A stretch of 64,000 nucleotides of DNA from contig CM038911.1 of assembly GCA_021904315.1 (NCBI GenBank), positions 19,565,390-19,629,389 of the forward strand, written 5' to 3'. Of this stretch, positions 40,865-51,884 are shown piece by piece (within the stretch, counting starts at the first letter, position 1; every line of letters starts with the position of its first letter). A model generated the notes under the pieces. It saw only the letters and a list, made by a program, of their open reading frames with translations, did not search any database and was not told the origin of the DNA. This DNA comes from Sphagnum magellanicum. Its lineage: Eukaryota > Streptophyta > Sphagnopsida > Sphagnales > Sphagnaceae. Made by a program: the position numbers and the translations under genes.

Positions 40865-41240
40865 TTTCCAATGTGTTCCCAATAGCACCTTACTTTAATC
40901 CAATGTGCTTTGGCAAATGTTGCCCTCCTTTCAGCTGTATGCCTGAGCCAAATGAGAAGGCTCAACATGGCCCCAATGTATTTTTTGGTTTTGCAGGGAG
41001 TGAAGGTGAAGGAGGGATTTTTCATTTTCCTCTTGTTCCCAATGTGTTCTTAGTGAGTTTTCATTGAGTTCTCATCATGTTAACGTTATGTTCTCATCAA
41101 GTTCTCATCATGTTCCCAATGATTTTTCATGATGTTTTCAATATGTTCTTCAAGTTCCCATTGTATTCCCTAACACATTCCCAAGAGCACCTCACTTTTA
41201 TCCCATATGGTTTGACAAATGTTGCCATTCTTTCATCTAT
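40865..41240. repeat. ATGTTCCC microrepeat region, copies 2 and 3
   Basis: The string CCCAATAGCACCTTACTTTAATCC-ATGTGCTTTGGCAAATGTTGCC at 40880-40925 recurs as CCCAAGAGCACCTCACTTTTATCCCATATGGTTTGACAAATGTTGCC at 41178-41228 (each split here by small gaps). Between them lie many ATGTTCTCATC/ATGTTCCCAATG units. It is the same unit as at 34940-35100. Confidence 0.7.
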
Positions 41241-41289
41241 CTATATTATTAAGTAAGGAAGTTTGATTCCCTTTGTGACACTGAGATCT

Positions 41290-41805
41290 TTGAAACCATC
41301 ATGTTTTGAATTGCATTCTTGGTATCTTCGAAAAGCTATTGATGAGTAACGTGAGTTAGCTTGGTTTCCTAGTGCTTGGACTCACAATGTAACAGTTATT
41401 GCATATTGAATGATTTTTTCATTAAACATTAAATTTAAATCAAAACTAAAATTTTTAAAGAAATTAGAATGTGCCTTTGGTTTTGTTGGAAAGCTCTCAA
41501 TGAGCAAGATCTAATTGGAATTTATTTTGTAAGTTTTGAACCTAAGATGCAAGAGATATTGAATTTGAAGCGATTTCCCCCCTCAAAATTAAAATAAAAT
41601 TACAAAAAACCAAGTTATGGAAAGAAAAATTAGTCGACAACATGACCACACTTGCAGGTCTACCAATCAATTCAACGCCAATTTTTTTTCATATTTAACT
41701 CTTCAAAAATTAAATTTGTAACTTGCAAAATTAGGTTCATATTTTGAGTTTGCCCTATTTTGTAATGGGTTCACACTTGTGCCAACAGCACATGCCACAC
41801 TAGAT
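41290..41805 (+). repeat. dispersed repeat R2, copy 2
   Basis: Same family as 34090-34495, aligned over about 400 bp, ending near CACTTGTGCCAACAGCACATGCCACACTAG. It faces the inverted copy at 42060-42410, giving a large imperfect inverted pair around a spacer of about 250 bp. Confidence 0.65.
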
Positions 41806-42059
41806 GTGTGAATTGTGATATATGTTTACACTTTCAATTGAAATATTTGCATTGGAAAACCATGGCATGGCCCTTGTGTATTTTACACTTTATTGATTGA
41901 ACCCTCTGAAGGATTTTGGACTCAAACAACGATTGGAAAGGTTTTCTATGTTACGTTTTTCTTTGTAAAAATATAAAAGAGCTGGGAGTTTTGTGGGTGT
42001 GCAGTAAAAATCTTTTTAATAGGAAGAGAGGGCATGACAGACAGAAGAACTGGTAAGGA

Positions 42060-42410
42060 AGGAGCCAGAAGCAAAAGCAAGTTACACTAGTGTGGCCTGT
42101 GCCGTTGCCCCAAGTGTGAGCCCATGTTACAATATAGTGTGAAATCAACATATGACATTGTTTGCAAGGTATATCCCATTTTTGAAGATTCAAGTATGAA
42201 ACAAAATCATACTTGAATTGAATGGTAGACCTTCAACTGTGAACACGTTTTCAACCCGTTTTTCCTTCCAAAACCTATTTTTTTAAGATTTATTTGAAGT
42301 TGTAGTGACAAAAATCACTGACAATTCCATATCTCTCACATCCTAAGTCTAAAATCTCACAAAATAATGGGTCATTTTTACAAGCATCTCATGTACTGTC
42401 GGAACCATAT
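42060..42410 (-). repeat. dispersed repeat R2, copy 3 (inverted)
   Basis: Read on the minus strand it gives GATTTTAGACTTAGGATGTGAGAGATAT, GTGATTTTTGTC, TAGGTTTTGGAAGGAAAAAC and the end motif GGGGCAACGGCACAGGCCACACTAGTG, in reverse map order. This matches the 3' half of copies 1 and 2 (first and last quotations joined with small gaps). Confidence 0.6.
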
Positions 42411-42689
42411 TTATGCATATTCTGACTAGTCGCATGAGACAAGTTCAACACGTTTTTGCACATAATGGTTGGTACCAACTATGCATGGTCATTAAAGTTC
42501 TCATCAACTACAAAATAAAATCGGTATCACTCATAAGGTTAGTGTGAGATGATTATCACACTACATAGGCTAGTACAAGTCATATAAAGTTTGAAAGTCT
42601 GTTTCAGCATTAAAGAGTAGAGAACATCTCTTGGCAATTAACTTCAGTTGCAAAATTGACATTGGGTGTCTTTCTCTGAAAGGCCAACG

Positions 42690-43210
42690 ACCAACTGTTC
42701 AACTTAATTCAACCAGCACCTATACTGGTATCATGGTAAGAACTGAAAACCCCACATTGTTTTGGGTTGCTTCTAAACATTACAAATATGGGGGTTTAAG
42801 ACTAAAGTTTGGTCTCTATTTCAAATAGAAAATTTTCTTTGTTAAAATATAGGCACTCAGAGGCCCCATTCAAAATGATCAAGGTACCCAGTGGAAAGGT
42901 ACCTGTGAAGGTGATGAATGATCAGACTTTTCTTTATTTGCAAAGTTTTGCCAAAGAGAAAAACTAAAAAATTAATATTTCGAAAATGAAGTGTTTTTGT
43001 AGGTTTTCAATCAAGAGAGAAACAAAGAACATGTGTTTTTCAGTGTGTAGCCAAAAATACACAAGGATGATTAAATATTTCGACTTCATATCTGGTTTAT
43101 GGTCAGATTTGGCCTAAATCATCCTAAGGATGATTGCCAGGTTTCTTACATCTCCGTATGGATGAATCTTAGTATTTGTTTTACTGACGAATTTTTGCCA
43201 AAATTTGACC
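42690..43210 (+). repeat. dispersed repeat R1, copy 2 (longest)
   Basis: The first half (42690-42890) aligns with 60480-60690: ATCATGGTAAGAACTGAAAA versus ACCATGGTAAAAATCCCAAAA, then ACAAATATGGGGGTTTAAGACTAAA versus ACAAATATCCCATGCTTAGACTAAA, and AAGGTACC at the end. The second half aligns with 32490-32790. So this copy bridges the two partial ones. Confidence 0.6.
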
Positions 43211-45780
43211 TATCCAAAGGATTCAAATGCAGGTGTAACCCATCAAAACACACAAATTGGAACCAAGAGTGGCAGTGGATGGTTTCGCACTCCCAGGTTT
43301 CCAAGCCCGGATTTAGAATCTAGAGTAGAATTATGAAAGCTTGGAAAACCATGGTGAAGAGGATTAAAGAGGTCCCATTACATCTTGTGGAGGGATATAG
43401 GTAGGCGCGGAAATATTTGGTGGGCCTCTCAATTTATGGGACCTTTGTGAGTGTGAAACACGGAAAGAGGGCATGTCAGACGAAAGAAGTGGTTAGGAAG
43501 GAGCCATGCGTTCAACTACATATGACAATATTTGCAACAGCTCCGTCCTTACAGGAACCAGTGAGCCACCAACATTTCAGGTTTGCAGAGGGAGTAATTT
43601 GCACAAAATTAATGATGGTACTCCAACCGCAGGCCAGTTTCGGCCGATTTGTTGTACACAGCTTTAGATACCGGACGGGCACAATTATTAATTGAACCCA
43701 CAGTGATAGGTTCTGGGCAATTTCAGGACAAGCAGCCTCGTGAACCTAAACCAGAACCCACTACCAAAAACCTCCTGTCGGAAAACTCAAACACTTCACC
43801 TTTCTGAAAGAATTTTTTTTGGAATTATTGAAGAAAATATTATTGAACTATTGAATTGTTGAAGAAAATTTTAGTTCTCTAGATAAATGGTTATTCTGAA
43901 TAATATTCGTAATAGAGGCATAATTTATGAAATAGGTCTTTTGAATTCCTATAGTAAACAAAGTACCAATGAACTATTTCGCTCCATATATATTTTCCAA
44001 ATTAGGAAAAAACCATACCCATGGAGACCATGAATGATTTTTAAAAATAATAAAAACCATAGGTATGCCCACAATAATTCTGGGCTTTGGTTTTGGATCA
44101 GTGTTGTATGTGAGTATGGATTAGGACTTAGACTTTGTGTAAGTCTAAATGAAATAATGGACTTTTCATATACTTTGTGTAAGGGTATAAGGTCACTGGC
44201 TTACATTAGTGTAAACCTATAAACTGAGACATGTAAGCATAATTGTTAAACCTAATAAGTCTTTTTTATGTTTTGTAAAATTGTGCAGGTGTAAATGTAA
44301 AACTAATACAGTTACACAATTTTACATAGCTGTGTAAAACAATATAAATGCATACAACTTTATTTTGGGGGGAGGGGGTCGGGTGTTGCCTTCTTTTGAA
44401 ATTTATTTTGGTGATGGTCCAATCAAAGTGGCTTATTGCAAAACTAATTAAATAACTAAATCTTTGGGATCTGCAGTGACTAAATGAACTAATTAATATG
44501 AATTGTTATAAGCACTTAAGCTCATGCAAAACGATAGGAATGGAAATTTTGCTCAAGCAATGAGGTGGGGCAACATGCACCCATGATTAATGTTTTTTTA
44601 AAAAAATCCTGATGTAGGTAGGGTGGAAAGAATTCCCATACAGTTTTAGATTGTTCTGGGCATACATTTTCAAAAACCTCTTAAAAGTTGTAATCAAGAG
44701 TTATGAGTGTGAGTGTGGCTACATTTTCCTCAAACAATGGCCGTTTATTGATGAATTGTTTTTCAAAATAAGAAATTTGCAACGAAATATTCCCTTAAAA
44801 AGAAAGTGTTTTCTTTTGGTGATTTTTTTCCAAAAAAACATCACTGCCCATGATGCATCAAAGAATATACACCCAAGATATTCTCGGAGAACACCATTGT
44901 TTGCGCCCATAACCTTTGTCCAAAAGCATGGGCTTGTGTTATATTTAAGTGGGCTAGAGGAAAGCTCTTTTACAGTACTGGAATAATAGTAAAATCTTTT
45001 ATCTAGGGAGCATTACAAGTAATAGAATTTTTAAAAAGAGGGGCCAAATCAAACTGACCCGTTGCAACAAAAAAAACTAAGAGCTTTGAGATGAACCCAT
45101 AAGTAATTAATTTGGATTGCAAATTTAGGTCTGGTTTATAGACACTAAGGGTATATAATATCTAATATGTACAGTTCACACTTATATCCCCCAAAACATT
45201 AATTACAAGTGTTGTGTATCATTTACACTTACATAGGATTTACAGTTACAGGCACAACATTGATTTGGACAAAGACTAAACAAAACTTCAATTGGTTATT
45301 GAGCCCCATTTTTTAGGAAATATTTTTTCCAAAACTTGATGTAGTATTTAATCTATGCTTTAGCTTTCATGTTTCCAAGAAACAATTATCCAAGTCAAAT
45401 TTCCACCACTTGTGTTCATAGGAGATTGGACTCTTCCTTTTTTTGCCTCGTGGAGTTGTTCCAAGGAGATCTTAGGATAAAGTGTTAATATTGGATTTGC
45501 CTTTAATATAATTTAGTGGACTTGTGGGGATTCTAGATCCTTCTAGAATCTCTCTTAGATGGGTTATTTGGTATATTCATATGGCATTTGTTGGACATGG
45601 AGACACATGCATACCATTACAACAAGTCCCATACTTCAACAAATTTTTACAAAACCATCAGGTTACTATTACAAACACAAAGTGTACTTTGCATACTTAT
45701 TCCTCAATTGTTGAAATTTCAGAAAATTAAAATTGAAATTGACAAACCTCATTTTCTAAAATAAATAAATATTGGAAGTG
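43210..45780. other. repeat-derived spacer, no gene
   Basis: No gene recognised. Positions 43450-43510 (AGAGGGCATGTCAGACGAAAGAAG and AAGGAGCCA) match 42028-42070, and AAGCAGCCT-GTGAA-CTAAA-CAGA-CCCA at about 43728 matches 40160. These are fragments of the same dispersed repeats. 43800-45780 is AT-rich and featureless to me. Confidence 0.4.
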
Positions 45781-45784
45781 TCAA

Positions 45785-46020
45785 ACATCAGTTGTAGGTA
45801 CCATACTTTTGAAAAGCTCTCCACAAGTAGGGGTGCACTGGCTTGGTTTTCATAGCATTCAGACTTGCAATGTAAGAATTTTAAAAAATTGAATGATTTT
45901 TTCACTAAAAACTAAATTACATCATAACTAATAATTTCAGAGGAATTGGGATGTGCCTTTGATGTTGTTGGAAAGATCTTGACAAGCAGGATTTAATGGA
46001 ATGTATTTCATAAGTTCAAA
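45785..46020 (+). repeat. dispersed repeat R2, copy 4 (truncated)
   Basis: It aligns with the first roughly 230 bp of copies 1 and 2 (GGGTGCACTGGCTTGGTTTTC, TTGAATGATTTTTTCACT, AGGAATTGGGATGTGCCTTT, GGAAAGATCTTGACAAGCAGG). It stops abruptly at 46020, where GC-rich sequence begins. Confidence 0.65.
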
Positions 46021-46385
46021 AGAAAAAGAAGGGCGCTCAGAGCAGCCGGAGGGCCCAATTTCTTAGTGTGAAAAAAATATGTCTCCACCAACGGACCCCT
46101 CCTCGTCCCCCCCCCAAAGCAACGTCCTTTAGAGTCGGACGGGCTCGACACCGAGCACACGGCAGTATCGTTTATTCTCTGTCCAATGGTCTCTCGTCTC
46201 CTCACCCACCGGTTCCCCCCCCCCAACGGTCCATCCCACCCCATGTGTAACTTCCCAACTCACCACTTTTACCCCAACATGATACTTACCCCTGAAAAAC
46301 ATCATTCCACCCGTCCGATTCCCGATCCAACGCTCCTAACTCACTTTATCACATCTTTATTCCTCTCCCCCCCAGGGTAACTTAA
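46021..46385. other. GC/C-rich block interrupting repeat R2
   Basis: A sharply bounded CpG-containing block with C runs (about 46109-46117 and 46206-46215) that cuts off R2 copy 4. It keeps CpG sites unlike its AT-rich neighbours, so it is probably a younger insertion or a foreign segment. Open frames of 60-78 codons exist but show no known motif. Confidence 0.4.
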
Positions 46386-47762
46386 AGTAAGTTAAAGTAA
46401 GATAAAGACAGACGGACTAATAGATTAAGGGAATTAATAGACGGTGGTGACGACGCAATCGATGGCTGACGTGTGTCTCTCCGCCACCATGACCCGTAGC
46501 ACCAAAATTATACAGAGGCCGGTTCTGCCATAGAATGCTTTTGCAGCAGAATTGTCGTGTCACAGACAGATGTAGTGAATTAATTAAGTAGATGTAGGTA
46601 GTAAGTTGAGGTATATCATAGACAAGTACCAAATGCATGTGCTTTCTATGTAGGAGGTAAGTAGGTGAGGTACTTTGTGGCTACTACATAGAGAGATGCA
46701 CATCAATGGTTAGTACATACTTAACCACCATGGGTACATAGTTAACCACTGTTGCTAGCCTTGCGACAAGGATACAAGGAAAAGGTGTTCCCTGTTCACA
46801 CACCATCTATCATCCTGCTGCCTGCATGGTGCCCTGGAGGCTGGTGGGTGGTGGTTGACTCTGACCTGAAGACAGTGATACAGGAAGTGGGCAAGACATA
46901 ATTGGTGCAGCCCCTGGTAAGGAGATGGATCCCCATCTTTCTACTAAGGTCCAGGACTGATCAGATTATGTCTATTTGATCACAATTCTGACGTGTCTAA
47001 AGTGTGAGATAGGTAGAAAAATGGCATAAACTGCCAGTCGGCTACAGTGAACCAGCTCCCACCAGTGCACCATCCACTGGATGCCCATTATTACTCAGTT
47101 GTGGATGAACCTCAACTGAATTATTATTTGGTTTCACCTTGGTGACCAATTCTGTAGGAAATAGGTCTCGTACATAGGTAGGTAGGAAAATAGGCAACTA
47201 CTAGGTAAGTAGATGGTTTATCCATATGTAAGGGCTGTTTTATTACCTACCTACTAATAACCTGCTTGTGGGTTGTTGGTAGGTAGGTAGTTAAAAAAAC
47301 AATTGAGCTAACCACCATGGTTATCAGACCATTTATCATTCATCCATCATGGTGCACTGGTGGGTGCTGGTTCAATAAATCTTTGGTTTCACCTTGCTAA
47401 CCAATTATGTAGGAAACAGGTCTCATATATAAGTAGATTGGAAGGAAAATAGGTAACTACTAGGTAAATAGATGGTTTATACATAGGTAAGGATTTTTTT
47501 ATTACATACCTACTAACAACTTACTTGTGGGTTTTCAGTAGGTAGGTAGAAAAAAAACAATTGAGTTAACCACCATGGTTAGCTAAGGAATTGTGTTGTG
47601 ATGTGTAGTGTCATGATGTTCGGTGTTGTAAAGGCGTAAATCCATAATAAACTCTACTGAACAAAAATACTAAAACTAGTCAAAGGTAGAAACTAATCAA
47701 CCAAAAAAAGATGCACGCACGTATATATAGAATGCACAAGAAGAGGTTGAGATGAAATTTTC
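46386..47762. repeat. R3-rich region, possible 3' LTR of the DNMT element
   Basis: It contains GTAGGTAGGTAG-type strings throughout. 47050-47210 is R3 inverted relative to 38110-38300. A diverged tandem duplication of about 245 bp covers 47140-47330 and 47390-47580, sharing ACCAATT-TGTAGGAAA, ACTACTAGGTAA-TAGATGGTTTAT, CTACTAA-AAC and AACAATTGAG-TAACCACCATGGTTA. Because it lies directly 3' of the minus-strand gypsy element, part should be its 3' LTR, but I could not match it to the 5' side. Confidence 0.5.
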
Positions 47763-47818
47763 ATGTACCCCCCCCCCAGACTTGAGTCGGGAAAAGCGTG
47801 GCATGGTTCAAATAGAAG

Positions 47819-48214
47819 TCAAGGTGCTGCAGGAGAACATAATGAACAGTACCAAATGCTGGCGGGAATTTGAGTGAGCTTTGACTTGAGGCAGAATAGA
47901 TGGTATTCACCATTACAATTATCGCAAAGCATCATTTGATCAGTATCGTCCGTCCTTTAACATACTTGACATGGATAATCAAGTGGAGGAATCCAAGTTG
48001 ACGTGATGATGGTAGGATCCAGGTTTGGCAGGTGGTAGGGTGCACAATTTTTGAAATGATCCTGAATAGTGCGTTTGTCAGTTCCTTGCAACTCCAACAC
48101 ACTTAAAGGCCTAATTACTTCAATCCTCAAGAAAGTGCGATCGGAAGAAGTGACTAGAGTATCATTAGGTTGTCGTTGGAGATACACAAAGTCACCAACA
48201 TCAAATTGTCTCAT
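47819..48214 (-). pseudogene. C-terminal tail with PHD finger (gypsy polyprotein)
   Basis: The integrase tail continues as FDVGDFVYLQRQPNDTL, then a linker ending in STWIPPLDYP, then a Cys4-His-Cys3 PHD finger. Cys pairs: C-QV-C (codons at 47971-47969 and 47962-47960), CDNC, then H-LF-C after four residues (CNGEYHLFC), and WYCSLC before the final stop at 47819. A TAA at 47959-47957, from CAA by one transition, sits just after the second Cys. PHD fingers usually read histone H3 tail states, so in life this could have steered integration or the methyltransferase to particular chromatin. Chromoviruses use a chromodomain in the equivalent place. Confidence 0.8.
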
Positions 48215-49260
48215 TTTAGGTTTGTAACTGTCACCTCGTGTGTGTGCATACTGTAAGGTGTTTCGATGTGTGAAATGGACAAGTTTTCCATGGCCATGCG
48301 CATAACCCTCCAGAATAGAATAGCCCTCTTTGCGATGACCCTAGCCACTTGGGCTAGGGAGTCCAAATTCACAACCTGGTCCATTTGAACAGTAATGGAA
48401 GAGGGTGGAATGGGATGTCTCCCAAAAAGTAGAAAGTAAAAAATGAAATGAGATAAAGAGGCGTGTTTGGACATCTTGTAACCCATGGCGATGTAAGTTA
48501 GGGCCAGGTCCCAATCTTCTTTGTTCCTAGTGAGGCAAATTTTCCAAAGTTTTTTTTTGGATGTCTGAACCATCCTCTCTACAAGGCCATCAGCTTGGGG
48601 ATGATCCCTTGAAATCTAGCGATGGTCAATGAGAACATGATTAAATAGGTTTTGGAATTTTCCTCTAAAATCTGATCCTTGATGAATAAGGCACTTAGCA
48701 TAAGCCCCAAACCTATTTAGGACTTGTTGTAAAAAAGCCTGGTTAGTGCTGTGTGATGATTTGTCCAGCAGTGTAACAAGTTCAACCCACTTTGAAAAAT
48801 GCTCAATCATAATCATGATGTAGACATTACCCTTGGAGGTCTGTGGTAACTCTCTAGTTAAATCACATGACTAACCATAGAACATGCCCTGAATAGGGAG
48901 TGGAAAAAGCATGAGCTGTCGAGAGGAGAAAGAAGTTTTCATTCTATCACATTGTTCACACCTAACAATGACCTTTTGGACTTGAGCATACATACCTCTC
49001 CAATGGTAATGAAAAGTGAGAAGGCTATAAGTATGCTTAATTCCAAAGTGTCCAAGCTCCGAGTTTACCTTTTGAATAAGACCAAGCCGTTCATGTGGTG
49101 GAGGAACCACTCTGTTGCCTTGTTGTAAGCATCGAATGAAGTGATTGTCCCTCCATGAGTAACGTTTAGACCACTATTATATGCGATCTTGATGTAACTT
49201 GGGGAGGGTATCCCCCATGCTGAAAAAACCTTAGAATGTCCAAGTCCTCCCATATATTCA
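48215..49260 (-). pseudogene. gypsy integrase
   Basis: The zinc-binding N-terminus reads SELGHFGIKHTYSLL, then HWRGMYAQVQ and RCEQCDRMKTSF (HHCC pattern). The catalytic core has VYIMIMIEHFSKWVEL (first acidic position Glu instead of Asp in MIEHFSKW), an IHQGSDFRG segment (second Asp) and HPQADGLVERMVQ (catalytic Glu). It is interrupted by TAA and TAG codons at about 48615 and 48870. A change near 48240-48300 disrupts the tail before FDVGDFVYL. Confidence 0.75.
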
Positions 49261-49329
49261 TAATAGGATGCTCAACCAAGTTACATTGTAGTAGTGCAAG
49301 ATAACCAAATGCATAAAATACATGTACTA

Positions 49330-50583
49330 ATGGAATCTGGTCAAAGTCTTGCTTGACTTCTAAGAAATCTTCAAAAGTAATGAAGGGTTTCCACGACATG
49401 GTATCCGCGTTTTGATGTGTAATACCAAGTCAGTGAATAACCTTGAACTCATATTCTTAAAGTATAAGTGCCCAACAAGTTAACTTACCAGTAAGCTTGT
49501 CATTGGTCATCAACCATTTGATAGGCTGGTGGTCGGTATACAAAGTGAATTTGGTGCCATAAAAATAAGGCTTGAAATGTATGATGGCCCATACAACAAC
49601 AAAACACTCCCCCTTGTATGAAAAGTAGTTGTTCTTAGCCTTGTTGTTTCGGGATGCATAAACGATAACATATTCCTTGCCTTTCTCATCAAGTTGGCCA
49701 AGAATAACACCAATACCAAGAACACTCTAGTTAGTGTGTAAAATGAAAACCTTGCTGAAATTAGGTCTTTTTAGAATGGGGAACTCTGAAAGTTTTTCCT
49801 TGAGTGTGTTGAAAGCTTCTTGAGCCTCTTCATTCCATGTCCAAACAACATCATTTTTTAACAATGCATAGAGAGGATGAGCAATAGTACTAAAGTCTTG
49901 AACATAAATCCTATAGTAATTACATAGTCCAATGAAGCTCCTCAAAATGTGAACATCAGTAGGATTGGGCATTTCCAAAATGGCTATTACTTTGGTCTAA
50001 TGAGGCTTAATACCATTTGGCAAAATTTTATGTCCAAGGTAAACTACTGAGGTGATAACAAATTCACACTTTTTAGGATGGGTCTTCATATTGACTTCGT
50101 GGAAACTCTTGAATAACTCTTCAAAATGAACCAAGTGTTGCAGGAGTCCTTTGTTATACACTAGGATGTCATCTATGTAGCACTTCAGGAAATCTACCCC
50201 TTCAAAAACTTGGTCCATGACTCATTGAAAGAAGACATGCGCATTCCTCAATCCAAAAGGCATCACAAGCCATTCCCACAACTTGTTGCTTCCATGGAAT
50301 GTTGTTTTCCTGTGATCCTTTGTAGCGAGCATATTCTTGTTAAAGCCTTGTATTAGATCCACAATTGTGAAGATGTTTAAGTTTCCAATGCTATCAAACA
50401 GTTCTTCAAGGATGAGCATGGGGTACTTATCTTGAGGTGTAACTAGGTCAAAGGCTTATAATCCCCGCACATCCTTTTCTTAGTCCTTAATCTAGCTGAA
50501 TCTTTCTTTGTTGGCATTACCGTAGTGGTTGTGAAATTAGAACTTGATGGTTGAATGAGACTAGCCTCATGGAGCTCTTTACA
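49330..50583 (-). pseudogene. reverse transcriptase C-part and RNase H
   Basis: It continues the RT downstream of solo LTR B: IFTIVDLIQGFNK, then WLVMPFGLRNA, then the catalytic motif KCYIDDILVY (about 50167-50178), HPKKCEF, VYLGH, and the connection domain LRSFIGLCNYYR. RNase H follows with FSKVFILHT, GVILGQLDEKGKEYVIVYASR, a YKGECFVVVWA block, YTDHQPIKWLMTN and GITHQNADTMS. Stops interrupt it (for example about 50219, 49994, 49724). Confidence 0.8.
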
Positions 50584-50588
50584 TCTTT

Positions 50589-51406
50589 TGTCACAACCCT
50601 ACTTAGAGGAAATGTGAGGATGAAACTCACACTTCCGAAATTGGGACTTGGGAGTCTTCCGGGACTCCCAAAATTTCAAAGTTCGATTGCAGGAATCAAA
50701 ACACCTCGCATTGGGGTGTTTTTTATAACATTGGAAAACTATCAAAGTGTAGATGTCTAAAATGGGATCGCATGGGCCATTTGGACATTTGCAACATAAG
50801 TTATGGCAAAAATAATGGTCGAAAGTCAAACTGGCAGTTTGACTCCCAACCACTAAAAGCCGGGAATCGGCTTGACCCCGATGCGTGCAGGTGGAGTGCA
50901 ATACACTGTTGGAAAGCTCTTGAAGAGAGCTATAACTTTGCTTCAGACCTCATCACAATTGGAGGTTTGAGCAAAGAATTATGATCCTGCAAAGTTCTGG
51001 GAGGCCAAACTGGGACAATTTCGGGACTCCTTCTTGCGAGTCTTGGGACAAAAAGCCATTTGGATGTGGGTGCCGCGGAGAGGCATAGAGTATACTGTAT
51101 GGGGGAAGGTGGTGGCTTCCCCTAAGTCCGGGCCGTGGTGAGTCAAGTGAATCCAGGGTTGCCCGTGGCTTATCCTAACACCAAGGGTGCTCCAAAAAGT
51201 GAACTAACCAATTTGTTGGTTGGTTTGATGTAGGTTCGAGTAAGTGAATAACTTGTCACTCTTCCTAGTCCATCCCGGAGCTTCAGCACGCCCCTCTACC
51301 CTTTCTAGTGTTGAGAGTTGGGAGTGTGCCCCAAGTTTTTCACAATTCCACTGTGTGAGTAACCTAGACCCAACTTGGATTTAATTAGGAACTTGGGAGT
51401 GCATCA
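50589..51406 (+). mobile_element. solo LTR copy B inserted in the RT domain
   Basis: 818 bp, TGTCACAACC to GTGCATCA. It is flanked by a perfect 5-bp target duplication TCTTT (50584-50588 and 51407-51411). It interrupts the reverse transcriptase of the DNMT element between KHEWELVDER and the CKELHE-like continuation, in the opposite orientation. Same family as copies A, C and D. The family hairpin GGGGGAAG...CTTCCCC lies at about 51098-51120. Confidence 0.92.
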
Positions 51407-51411
51407 TCTTT

Positions 51412-51835
51412 CATCTACCAATTCCCACTCATGTTTGCTCAACCTATGCCTCCTCCAATAAATGGGTGTCTCATTTGTAAGGTCTATAAAGAACTGCATG
51501 GTCTTACACCTACCTAAGTTTTTCATTGAGAATGCGAACACATTCTTGTACTTAATTAGCAAGTTTGTGACTTGGTTTCTCTCCTTTTTGGTGAGTTGGT
51601 TCCCCATAACGAAAGGGTAGTTGGAAACACATGGAATGGAGTTGGAAAGTGTGTTTGAAGAACCTGGTGTATTGGGTTCTCCACTATCCAACTGTGTAAA
51701 TTCGTAGAAGGTTATAATTGGATTTCCAAGAGTTGATGTACCTCTAAGTGTATCAAAAACAACTTGAGTTAAATTACATGGTACTTCCTCATCCCTAACA
51801 CTAAGAGTGAAGTGTAGAATGTTAAAGATATGCAA
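51412..51835 (-). pseudogene. reverse transcriptase N-terminal part
   Basis: A 143-codon open frame containing QLTKKERNQVTNLLIKYKN, VFAFSMKNLGRCKTM, FFIDLTNETPIYWRRHRLSK and EWELVDER. This is the segment that opens gypsy RT (VFA...DL, a-i-d-t-pi-qrpRRl). The following residues are split off by solo LTR B. The protein lies directly C-terminal of the methyltransferase domain. Confidence 0.8.
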
Positions 51836-51884
51836 ATGTACTTAGTTGGGGTGCCATGTAATCGCATCATTAGAACTATAAGCT

